Source: JBGFRR01 sp041695045
GTDB taxonomy: Bacteria > Bacteroidota > Ignavibacteria > UBA10030
NCBI GenBank assembly: GCA_041695045.1
Contig: JBGFRR010000100.1
Span: forward strand, 1-20,945
Direction: 5' to 3'
DNA: 20,945 bases
Shown: in pieces, positions 1 to 6,646 of the stretch
How positions within the stretch are numbered: position 1 is the stretch's first letter
Layout: every line of letters begins with the position of its first letter
The notes under the pieces: model-generated
Told to the model about the DNA's origin: nothing
Database searches by the model: none
What the model saw: only the letters and a program-made list of their open reading frames with translations
Made by a program: the position numbers and the translations under genes

Positions 1-573
1 TTTTTCAACAGCCTGCTAGAAAAGTTCGAGGCTATCGCTGACGATCTCGGCAACAAGTATGATCTTATTCACGTCGAAGCTGGCAAGCGGCTTGACCCTT
101 TTGATATCATTCTTCAGTTCAAGAAGAAGAACCTAAAAGACGCCTACATCTCTGCCAATGTTGACGTGAAAGCAACCGCTGAGGATATCAAAAGTGCTGG
201 AAAGAGCCCCAACATCACATCATATGAGCGCATTAGAAATGAATACCTTGAGGACCCTGATTACATTTTTGTTGTTCTCTCACTCAAGCACAAGGTCTAT
301 TCAGAGAAAGGGGATGAAGCAGGTATAACCTACGGCATTATGGAAGTCACGGCTTACGCTGCCTACGACCTAAAATACGTTGGCGAGAAAGACCTGAATT
401 ACAATCCCGCTCTTGGCACAGGACAGCTCCAAATTCGAGACATTCATTATGTTCAAGTCACAAAACGCACTACTTGGGAGTTCCTAAAAATGCTTGACAA
501 GAAGTACATCAAATCACGGGGAGAAGTATCCTGGAAAAAGATGGCAAAGGAAAACGAATGGATAAAAGACTAG
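1..573 (+). CDS. Type II restriction endonuclease, 3' part (5' end outside window)
   Basis: The reading frame is open from the first base to the TAG at 571-573, giving the last 190 residues of a protein whose start lies upstream. The visible part holds a plausible PD-(D/E)xK nuclease core: DPFD at visible residues 32-35, then a hydrophobic strand and VDVKA with DVK at 55-57. It overlaps by 16 bp a DNA methyltransferase read in the same direction, the usual arrangement of a type II restriction-modification pair. The expected role is cutting unmethylated DNA at the site protected by its partner. I do not recognise the specificity. The internal GTG at 166 is unlikely to be the true start because it would remove the catalytic core. 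GC content is lower than in the housekeeping genes downstream, which suggests horizontal acquisition. The nuclease assignment rests on the motif and the neighbour. Confidence 0.72.
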   Translation, partial: FFNSLLEKFEAIADDLGNKYDLIHVEAGKRLDPFDIILQFKKKNLKDAYISANVDVKATAEDIKSAGKSPNITSYERIRNEYLEDPDYIFVVLSLKHKVYSEKGDEAGITYGIMEVTAYAAYDLKYVGEKDLNYNPALGTGQLQIRDIHYVQVTKRTTWEFLKMLDKKYIKSRGEVSWKKMAKENEWIKD

Positions 574-1331
574 CACAAATTGACTGCTTAATTTGCGGAG
601 ACGCCGAGCAGATTCTCAAGTCGTTCCCAAGCAACTCTCTTGATCTGATTGTTGCTGATCCACCATACAACCTTGGCAAAGACTACGGACACACAATCGA
701 CAAAAAGGATTGGTCCGAATACAAGATTTTTACCGAGAACTGGTTGCAAGAATCGTATCGCATCCTGAAGCCTACAGGCAGTATTTATGTCTTTATGGGC
801 GTTCGATTCATTTCAAAGCTCTATATGCTAATGGAAGAAATCGGGTTTCTCTTCAATGGTTGGATAACTTGGCACTACACGCAGGGTATGGGTCGAACAA
901 AGGGCTTCTCCCCAAGACACGAAGACATACTTTATTTCGTTAAGTCTGAAAAGTACACATTCAACCTAGAAGATATTCGCATTCCACAAAAGTACTATCG
1001 CCAAAGAAACAATATGAAAGGGGCAAACCCCGGCGATGTCTGGCAATTCTCTCATGTCCATTATTGTGCAGATGAGCGCGAGCAGCATCCAACTCAGAAA
1101 CCCGAAGCATTAATCGCACGAATAGTTCAAGCCAGTTCTAACGAAAACGATGTTGTTCTTGATCCATTTGTCGGCAGTGGTACAACCTGTAAAGTCGCGC
1201 GAGATCTCAAGCGTCATTGGATCGGCATTGATATCAATCCAGAATACATTAAGATGTCAGAGGAGCGCATCGCGAACGGCACCCCCCTTTTCGACTCAGT
1301 TGATCCAAGGACGGCGCGCAAACCGATATAA
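558..1331 (+). CDS. Beta-class DNA amino-methyltransferase of a type II R-M system
   Basis: This 257-residue protein should transfer a methyl group from S-adenosylmethionine to adenine N6 or cytosine N4 in the site cut by the partner nuclease. The catalytic motif IV, DPPY, is at residues 34-37. The SAM-binding motif I, DPFVGSG, is at 202-208, preceded by HPTQKP at 177-182 and followed by IGIDI at 222-226. Catalytic motif first and SAM motif last defines the beta class, as in M.RsrI and M.HinfI. Residues about 95-165 between them are the expected target-recognition region. Length is normal for the class and the gene looks intact. The ATG at 558 lies inside the end of the nuclease gene, so translation may be coupled. 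N6-adenine is more likely than N4-cytosine given DPPY rather than SPPY. The recognition sequence cannot be read from the protein by eye. Confidence 0.9.
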   Translation: MDKRLAQIDCLICGDAEQILKSFPSNSLDLIVADPPYNLGKDYGHTIDKKDWSEYKIFTENWLQESYRILKPTGSIYVFMGVRFISKLYMLMEEIGFLFNGWITWHYTQGMGRTKGFSPRHEDILYFVKSEKYTFNLEDIRIPQKYYRQRNNMKGANPGDVWQFSHVHYCADEREQHPTQKPEALIARIVQASSNENDVVLDPFVGSGTTCKVARDLKRHWIGIDINPEYIKMSEERIANGTPLFDSVDPRTARKPI

Positions 1332-1347
1332 ACATGTGCACAACGCC

Positions 1348-1417
1348 AGCTAACAGAACAACGGCGCTCCCTTTGTTGATAAGGAATTATTGTGCGTGGT
1401 TACGCCAAACGTTAGGC
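1348..1417 (+). other. attC-like recombination site after the R-M genes
   Basis: A 70-bp segment starts with AGCTAAC (1348-1354) and ends with GTTAGGC (1411-1417). The right end fits the GTTRRRY core of integron attC sites, and the left end fits RYYYAAC apart from one base. An inner pair, AACAACG (1357-1363) and CGTGGTT (1395-1401), is complementary with one mismatch. The spacers are unequal (2 and 9 nt), which is not canonical. The right core also sits in a near-perfect palindrome, ACGCC-A-AACGTT-A-GGCGT (1402-1419). The site lies 17 bp after the methyltransferase stop, where a cassette's attC would be. A plain hairpin is the alternative; no T-run follows it. Confidence 0.42.
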
Positions 1418-1470
1418 GTCATTGCTTTGCGCGCCAATGAGTCAAATAACAATGAAAGGAGGAGATAACC

Positions 1471-1821
1471 ATGGCACTTTTTGATTCAAAGCTCGAACAA
1501 TCATTTGAATATGCGGCTGAGCCTGCTATCGTTGCCCAAGCCTGCCAAGATGCGATCAACTCAATCGGCTTGAATATCAAACATGTGTCGAGAGAAACGG
1601 GTCTCATCACTGCACGTACACCCGTTTTTGCTTTCGGTGGCGATAAGTTCCTGACTTTGAAAATATCCAAGAGCGAGAAGGGTACAACAGTATCTTGCTC
1701 TATATCTGCTGCCGCTGGCATATTTTCTTCAGCAAGTGCTGCGCAAAAGTTACTCGCCAAATTCTCGAAGGCTCTCTCACAGAACAAATCTTTAAGTCGC
1801 GCATCAAGAAGTGGCTGGTGA
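1471..1821 (+). CDS. Small protein of unknown function, possible cassette gene
   Basis: This 116-residue ORF starts with ATG at 1471 behind a very strong ribosome-binding site, AAAGGAGG, at 1455-1462. I do not recognise a family. The protein reads as a short alpha helix (about residues 10-35), several beta strands (about 36-80) and a C-terminal helix rich in Ala, Ser and Lys (about 84-110). It has no signal peptide, no clear membrane span and no cysteine pairs that look like a metal site. It follows an attC-like site by about 50 bp and precedes two very small overlapping ORFs, which fits the typical content of integron gene cassettes (small, orphan, strong SD). A minus-strand ORF of similar length covers the same bases, but the strong SD supports the plus strand. 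Confidence 0.7.
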   Translation: MALFDSKLEQSFEYAAEPAIVAQACQDAINSIGLNIKHVSRETGLITARTPVFAFGGDKFLTLKISKSEKGTTVSCSISAAAGIFSSASAAQKLLAKFSKALSQNKSLSRASRSGW

Positions 1822-1831
1822 TGCAAAGGTT

Positions 1832-1972
1832 ATGGAGCAAGTAGAACGCACACGAAGGTACCTTAAGCGATTGAGGGACATTTACAATGTTCAGGAAGGA
1901 GTCTTAACTGAGAAATTCATTTCTGATGCTCAGCACATCCGCAGTCCCCGGGAGGTATTGTATGAAAACTGA
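1832..1972 (+). CDS. Possible 46-aa small protein overlapping the next ORF
   Basis: A short frame runs from ATG at 1832 to TGA at 1970-1972. The product is basic in its first half, with RTRRYLKRLRD near the start, and ends in REVLYEN. It overlaps the next small ORF by 11 bp, a spacing typical of translationally coupled pairs, including toxin-antitoxin pairs. The only purine-rich stretch upstream, AAAGG at 1825-1829, is too close to the ATG to be a good ribosome-binding site. It may instead be the 3' remnant of a longer gene. No family is recognised. Confidence 0.33.
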   Translation: MEQVERTRRYLKRLRDIYNVQEGVLTEKFISDAQHIRSPREVLYEN

Positions 1973-2123
1973 AACCATTAATGCTGTTGAGATGACGCGC
2001 AAGATTCGGGACAAGCAAGCCGCCCTCTATTGGAAGGATAAGGCCGAATATCTGAAAAAGATGAAAGAAGCCGCCAAGCAATTGAAGGAGTTCCTCTCCC
2101 AGCAACGTGCGCACGGCAGCTAA
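1962..2123 (+). CDS. Small 53-aa helical, lysine-rich protein
   Basis: The ATG at 1962 is preferred over the in-frame ATG at 1926 because GGGAGG at 1950-1955 lies six bases before it and nothing comparable precedes 1926. The 53-residue product is almost wholly helical and charged. It opens with an INAVEMTRKIRDKQ segment and continues with alternating Lys/Glu/Tyr repeats. Small charged helical proteins with an N-terminal EM-R-IRDK pattern resemble, from memory, antitoxin-like or orphan proteins seen beside toxin genes. That is only a resemblance and no toxin is identified here. The stop codon falls inside the left core of the second attC-like site, as is common for cassette genes. Confidence 0.55.
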   Translation: MKTETINAVEMTRKIRDKQAALYWKDKAEYLKKMKEAAKQLKEFLSQQRAHGS

Positions 2124-2170
2124 CACCGAAAAACTACGACGCTCTCCGCCTTCGGCGGATCGCTCAACGC
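2118..2170 (+). other. Second attC-like site, right core degraded
   Basis: The sequence CGGCAGCTAACA around 2114-2125 matches the first site's CGCCAGCTAACA with one difference. Both give a left core AGCTAAC, here at 2118-2124. It is followed by a perfect hairpin, TCCGCC-TTC-GGCGGA (2145-2159), where an attC would carry its variable terminal structure, and then by CGCTCAACGC, typical of the right inner arm. The expected GTTRRRY right core is not present; GCTTCAC stands there instead. So this could be a decayed attC at the border with ileS, or only an intergenic stem-loop. Confidence 0.33.
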
Positions 2171-2193
2171 TTCACTCATTTGATTTGTAAACC

Positions 2194-5100
2194 ATGTTCA
2201 AGCAACTCACCGATAAGATCAATTCCCATGAGCTCGAGACGCTAGTCCTCAAGTTCTGGGAAGAGAACCGAATCTTCGCAAAGAGCGTCTCCTCGCGCGA
2301 GGGTAAGCCATCCTTCACCTTCTACGAAGGCCCCCCTACGGCAAACGGTCGTCCCGGCATTCATCACGTGATGAGCCGGACGCTCAAGGACCTCATCTGC
2401 CGCTACAAGACAATGCGCGGCTTCCGGGTGCATCGCAAGGCGGGGTGGGACACGCACGGACTTCCGGTTGAAATCGAAGTTGAGAAAGAACTTGGCTTCA
2501 AACACAAAGACGAGATTGTGAAGTATGGCGTGGCGGAATTCAACAAGAAGTGCAAAGAGTCCGTCTGGAAGTACAAAACCGATTGGGAGCAAATGACCCG
2601 GATGATGGGCTACTGGGTTGATATGGACCATCCTTACATCACGTTCGAGAATAGTTATATCGAGTCTATCTGGTGGGCGCTGCGGCAGTACTTCGACCGG
2701 GGGATGATCTACAAGGGATACAAAATTCAGCCGTACTGCCCGCGCTGTGAGACTCCGCTCTCATCGCACGAAGTCTCGCTCGGCTACAAAGACGTCAAAG
2801 ACCCCTCCGTCTACGTGAAGATGAAAGTGAAAGGAGAGGAGAACACCTACTTCCTCGTCTGGACGACAACGCCATGGACACTCATTTCCAACGTGGCATT
2901 AGCTGTTCATCCTGATGTCGACTACGTTAAGGTAGAACTACGTGGAGAAAAGCTCATCCTTGCCGAAGCGCGCATGAGTGTGTTGGGAGATGGCTACACC
3001 GTCCTTGAACACTTCAAGGGGAGTGCTCTCGCGGGAAAAGAGTACGAACGGCTCTTCAACTATTTTCAAGTGTCAGAGAAAGGTTGGTATGTCGTCGAAG
3101 CGGACTTCGTGACGACAGAGGACGGCTCCGGCATCGTCCACATGGCGCCGGCGTACGGTGAAGACGACTATCAGATGGGGAGAACGTATGGCCTGCCGAC
3201 AATTCATCCCGTCAACAAGTCGGGAGAGTTCGAAGCAGCGGTCACGGATTTCGCCGGCAAGTTTGTGAAAGAAGCCGACCCGGAGATCGTTGCAAACCTG
3301 AAGCGGCGTGGGCTGCTCTTCAAGAAAGAAACCTACCTCCACAGCTATCCGCATTGCTGGCGGTGTGAATCGCCGTTGCTGTACTACGCGCGCGACTCGT
3401 GGTATATCCGCACCACCGCCTATGCGCAGAAGATGATTGACCTTAACAAAACGATCAACTGGGTGCCGAGAGAGACGGGCACGGGGCGATTCGGCAACTG
3501 GCTCGAAGAGAACAAGGACTGGGCACTGTCCCGCGACCGCTTTTGGGGCACGCCGCTGCCGATTTGGATTTGCGGAGAATGCGGCGACCAGGAGTGCATC
3601 GGGAGTATTCAGGAATTGAAGGAAAAAGGTTTTTGGGGTGTAGGTTCGAGCAAAACCCAAACCTCGAACCCCGAACCAGTCCTGGATCTTCACAAACCCT
3701 ACGTGGATGAAATCACCTGGACTTGTACTCGATGTGGCGGAACAAAACGACGCACGCCCGAGCTCATCGACGTGTGGTTCGATTCCGGGGCGATGCCGTT
3801 TGCGCAGTGGCATTATCCGTTCGAGAACAAAGACGTGTTTGAGTCGTCGTTTCCTGCCGACTACATCTCCGAAGGCATCGACCAAACGCGCGGGTGGTTC
3901 TACACACTGCATTCGATCGGCACTTTCCTCTTCGATAAGCCCGCATACAAGAATGTGCTCGTGAACGAGCTCATCCTCGACAAAAAAGGGCAGAAGATGT
4001 CGAAGTCGAAAGGGAACACCATCGACCCGTTCGAGCTCATCCAACAATACGGCGCCGATGCGACGCGCTGGTATCTCGTCTCCAACAGTCCCGTTTGGCG
4101 ACCCACGCTCTTCGATGAGGACGGCGTGGTGGAAGTCCAGCGGAAATTCTTCAGCACGCTGGTGAACACCTATTCGTTCTTCGCGCTCTATGCCAACGTG
4201 GACAGGTTCACGTTGGCCGAGCCTCGCATTCCGGTCGCAGAGCGGCCGGAGGTTGACCGGTGGATCCTCTCCGAGCTCAACTCGCTTCTCCGTAACTACA
4301 TCGAGTGGATGGAGGCGTATGACGTCACGCGTGCCGCGCGGGCGGTGAGCGATTTCACCATCGACCATCTTTCCAACTGGTATGTCCGGCGCAACCGTCG
4401 GCGCTTCTGGAAAAGCGAGATGGGGAAGGACAAGACGGCGGCGTATCAGACGCTGTATGAGTGTCTCATCATGCTCAGCAAGCTGATGGCGCCGTTTGCT
4501 CCGTTCCTCGCGGATGAACTCTACCGCAACCTCAACGGCGTGACAGGTAAAGAGACGTCGGAGTCGGTACATCTTTCCGAGCTGCCGTCGGCGGAGGAAG
4601 CGGCCATCGACCGCGAGCTTGAGCAGCGGATGGAGCGGGCGATGAAGATCGTCGGCTTGGTGCGTGCCATGCGGATGAAATCGAACCTCAAGGTACGGCA
4701 GCCGCTCAAGCGCATACTCCTGCCCGTTGCGAACGAACGAAAGCGAGACATGATCAAGCGCATGGAGCCGTTGATCCTCGAAGAGGTCAACGTGAAAGCA
4801 ATCGAGTATGTGTCGGGCGATTCGGAGATTGTTCGGAAGAGAGCGAAGCCGAACTTCAAGACGCTTGGTCCGAAGCACGGAAAGAATGTGCAGGCGATCG
4901 CCGCGCGGATTCGCGAATTTAGTTCCGATGACGTCAAGACACTCGAAACCGCGGGGTCGCACAAGATTTCCGTCAACAGCCAGGAGGTGGTGATTGAGCC
5001 GGAGGATGTGGAGATTCAGCACGAGGACATTCAGGGCTGGCTCGTGGAAACCGACGGCCCGCTCACCGTGGCGTTAGATACAGAGTTGAACGACGAGCTG

Positions 5101-5370
5101 GTCGATGAAGGGCTTGCGCGTGAGTTCGTCAACCGGGTGCAAAACCTTCGAAAGGATGCCGGATTCGACGTCACCGACCGCATTCGCATCTACCATCGCT
5201 CTTCGCAGCGCCTTACACACGCCCTGCAACGAACGTCGCACTATGTTAAGGAAGAAACCCTGGCGCTCGAAATCATCGCGCTCAACGGCGGCCAACAGGT
5301 TGCAGTTGCATTAAAAGAAGAGGATATTAACGGCGAGCCGACAGCCATCGGTGTCGTTCGGGCGGCGTAA
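2194..5370 (+). CDS. ileS: Isoleucine--tRNA ligase
   Basis: This 1058-residue class I aminoacyl-tRNA synthetase charges tRNA-Ile with isoleucine in the cytoplasm and edits mischarged valine. The HIGH-type signature appears as GIHH at residues 55-58 within the PPTANGRPGIHH block. The editing-domain entry WTTTPWT is at 223-229 and KMSKS at 601-605. Cys pairs CxxC occur at 182/185, 388/391, 460/463 and 511/514 and probably bind zinc. Length and the GIHH form fit the longer eukaryote-like IleRS type; naturally mupirocin-resistant enzymes belong to this type, but resistance here is untested. A stop in frame at 2188-2190 makes ATG 2194 the first start. No good Shine-Dalgarno is visible. Residues about 480-495 are an unusual Ser/Thr/Pro loop encoded by a palindromic insert (listed separately). 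A long antisense ORF is a shadow. Confidence 0.97.
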   Translation: MFKQLTDKINSHELETLVLKFWEENRIFAKSVSSREGKPSFTFYEGPPTANGRPGIHHVMSRTLKDLICRYKTMRGFRVHRKAGWDTHGLPVEIEVEKELGFKHKDEIVKYGVAEFNKKCKESVWKYKTDWEQMTRMMGYWVDMDHPYITFENSYIESIWWALRQYFDRGMIYKGYKIQPYCPRCETPLSSHEVSLGYKDVKDPSVYVKMKVKGEENTYFLVWTTTPWTLISNVALAVHPDVDYVKVELRGEKLILAEARMSVLGDGYTVLEHFKGSALAGKEYERLFNYFQVSEKGWYVVEADFVTTEDGSGIVHMAPAYGEDDYQMGRTYGLPTIHPVNKSGEFEAAVTDFAGKFVKEADPEIVANLKRRGLLFKKETYLHSYPHCWRCESPLLYYARDSWYIRTTAYAQKMIDLNKTINWVPRETGTGRFGNWLEENKDWALSRDRFWGTPLPIWICGECGDQECIGSIQELKEKGFWGVGSSKTQTSNPEPVLDLHKPYVDEITWTCTRCGGTKRRTPELIDVWFDSGAMPFAQWHYPFENKDVFESSFPADYISEGIDQTRGWFYTLHSIGTFLFDKPAYKNVLVNELILDKKGQKMSKSKGNTIDPFELIQQYGADATRWYLVSNSPVWRPTLFDEDGVVEVQRKFFSTLVNTYSFFALYANVDRFTLAEPRIPVAERPEVDRWILSELNSLLRNYIEWMEAYDVTRAARAVSDFTIDHLSNWYVRRNRRRFWKSEMGKDKTAAYQTLYECLIMLSKLMAPFAPFLADELYRNLNGVTGKETSESVHLSELPSAEEAAIDRELEQRMERAMKIVGLVRAMRMKSNLKVRQPLKRILLPVANERKRDMIKRMEPLILEEVNVKAIEYVSGDSEIVRKRAKPNFKTLGPKHGKNVQAIAARIREFSSDDVKTLETAGSHKISVNSQEVVIEPEDVEIQHEDIQGWLVETDGPLTVALDTELNDELVDEGLAREFVNRVQNLRKDAGFDVTDRIRIYHRSSQRLTHALQRTSHYVKEETLALEIIALNGGQQVAVALKEEDINGEPTAIGVVRAA
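3643..3670. repeat. In-frame palindromic insert inside ileS
   Basis: GGTTCGAG at 3643-3650 and CTCGAACC at 3663-3670 form a perfect 8-bp inverted repeat around a 12-base loop, in the middle of the coding sequence. The flanks carry further G-rich and C-rich runs (GGGGTGT on the left, CCCCGAACC on the right). It encodes residues about 484-493, a low-complexity stretch between two CxxC motifs, followed by the conserved LDLHKPYVDEITW block. It looks like a short intergenic-type repeat that landed in frame in a tolerant surface loop. Confidence 0.6.
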
Positions 5371-5413
5371 CGATTCTTGTTAAGGAACGAACGTACAGAA
5401 ACAGGAGAGCACA

Positions 5414-5914
5414 ATGGCCAAACACGTCAAGAAGAAAACGACCCAGAAGAAAACCAAGACCACCACACCTGCGCGGACGGCAAAGAAGCCCATCGATGCA
5501 AAGCCGAAAGCCAAACCGAGTCCTGCCAAGGCCCCCGCACGGAAGGGATACAACAAAGCCGACCTCGAACACTTCAAGCGAATCATTGTCGAACGCCGGA
5601 AAGAGATCCTCGAAGACCTTGAGACCCTCAAAGCGAGCATCATGGATGTCACGACGGGTGAATATGTGACGGAGAACTCCACCTACTCGCTGCACATGGA
5701 GCAGGGCACCGATGCGATGGAGCGTGAGAAGACATTTCTCTTTGCCTCGCGCGAGGGAAAGTTCCTCAACTACCTTGACGATGCGCTCAAGAGGATTGAG
5801 AAAGGCGATTACGGCTTTTGCTCCGACTGTGGAAAGCTCATCGAAAAGGAACGCCTCGAAGCGGTACCCCATGCGCAACTCTGTGTCGATTGCAAAGTGA
5901 AGAGAGGAAAGTAG
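5414..5914 (+). CDS. DksA/TraR-family zinc-finger transcription factor with Lys-rich tail
   Basis: This 166-residue protein belongs to the DksA/TraR C4 zinc-finger family, whose members bind the RNA polymerase secondary channel and adjust initiation, often with ppGpp. The zinc site is C136-xx-C139 and C157-xx-C160, in GFCSDCG and QLCVDC. A helical region at about 46-130 would form the coiled coil. The first 45 residues are very rich in Lys, Ala, Pro and Thr and are likely disordered and nucleic-acid binding. Such a tail is absent from E. coli DksA. ATG 5414 follows AGGAG at 5403-5407 with good spacing. The gene starts 43 bp after ileS and precedes lspA, so co-transcription with ileS is likely. 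Whether it acts as a true DksA or a paralogue is open, so no gene symbol is given. Confidence 0.88.
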   Translation: MAKHVKKKTTQKKTKTTTPARTAKKPIDAKPKAKPSPAKAPARKGYNKADLEHFKRIIVERRKEILEDLETLKASIMDVTTGEYVTENSTYSLHMEQGTDAMEREKTFLFASREGKFLNYLDDALKRIEKGDYGFCSDCGKLIEKERLEAVPHAQLCVDCKVKRGK

Positions 5915-6042
5915 TCGATAGCGAATAGTGGGTGGTGGATCGTGTGTGGAGGCTTCTCTCCGAACGCACACACTGAAGTTCACGAGAATCGACCACTCAA
6001 CCACTCACGACTTCCTACTCACCTGCCACGATCAACCTTGCC
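5915..6042. repeat. Imperfect inverted-repeat spacer between dksA-like gene and lspA
   Basis: This 128-bp spacer is made of degenerate GTGG/CCAC units. The left half has GAATAGTGGGTGGTGGATCG. The right half carries the roughly complementary CGACCACTCAACCACTC. Inside lies GTGTGTG (5942-5948) pairing exactly with CACACAC (5967-5973). It has no coding frame of note, no T-run and no promoter I can defend. It may be a dispersed intergenic repeat or an RNA hairpin within the operon transcript. Confidence 0.45.
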
Positions 6043-6645
6043 ATGCGCGTACTCTACGTAACAGCACTGATTGTTGTTCTTGACCAAACGGCCAAGCTGC
6101 TGGTGAAGGGTTTCTCCATCCCATTGCTCGACGTCTACCACGCCGGGGTGCCGTTGGGGGCGAGCTATCCGATCATCGGCGACTTTCTCCGCCTTACGTT
6201 CATCGAAAATCCGGGCATGGCGTTCGGCATCGACATCGGTGGGAAACTGTTTCTCACGCTCTTCTCGATTGCCGCGAGCGTCGGTATACTGATCTATCTC
6301 TACAAGATTCGCGAGGAGCCCTTCGTTATTCGTCTTTCGCTCGCAATGATCCTCGGCGGCGCCATCGGCAACCTCACCGACCGGACATTGTACGGCGTCA
6401 TCTTCGGAGAAGGGCCGCTGTTTTACGGCAAGGTGGTTGATTTCATTGATGTCGACTTCTTCAACATCGAGCTGTGGGGGTTCTCTATATCGCGCTGGCC
6501 GGTCTTTAACTTTGCTGATGCTGCCGTCTCGACGGGCGTCATTCTTCTCCTGATCTTCCATCGCCGGCTTTCCGAAAAACCGGAGGCGCCGCAGCTTCAA
6601 TCGACCGAGATATCCGAGTCTGCATCCCGCGAACCACTCTCCTGA
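6043..6645 (+). CDS. lspA: Lipoprotein signal peptidase (signal peptidase II)
   Basis: LspA is an inner-membrane aspartyl protease that removes the signal peptide of prolipoproteins after the lipobox cysteine is diacylated. The 200-residue product has the expected hydrophobic segments (about 2-20, 70-88, 95-115 and 155-173). The catalytic aspartates are D113 in GNLTDR and D159 in FNFADA. The conserved N-terminal LDQTAK (D14) and ENPGMAFG (55-62) are also present. Loops of extra sequence (about 27-45 and 121-150) make it longer than the E. coli enzyme (164 aa). No Shine-Dalgarno is visible before ATG 6043. The stop is one base before the rluD start, so the two genes are probably translationally coupled. 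One predicted substrate in this window is the lipoprotein at 17780. Confidence 0.95.
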   Translation: MRVLYVTALIVVLDQTAKLLVKGFSIPLLDVYHAGVPLGASYPIIGDFLRLTFIENPGMAFGIDIGGKLFLTLFSIAASVGILIYLYKIREEPFVIRLSLAMILGGAIGNLTDRTLYGVIFGEGPLFYGKVVDFIDVDFFNIELWGFSISRWPVFNFADAAVSTGVILLLIFHRRLSEKPEAPQLQSTEISESASREPLS

Positions 6646-6646
6646 C

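Noticed and set aside
1926..1961. Longer start for the 53-aa ORF at ATG 1926
   Set aside because: No ribosome-binding site precedes 1926, while GGGAGG is correctly placed before ATG 1962.
3073..5022. 649-codon open frame antisense to ileS
   Set aside because: It lies wholly inside a certain ileS, is rich in Arg, His, Leu and Val as expected from reading GC-biased codons on the opposite strand, and shows no recognisable domain.
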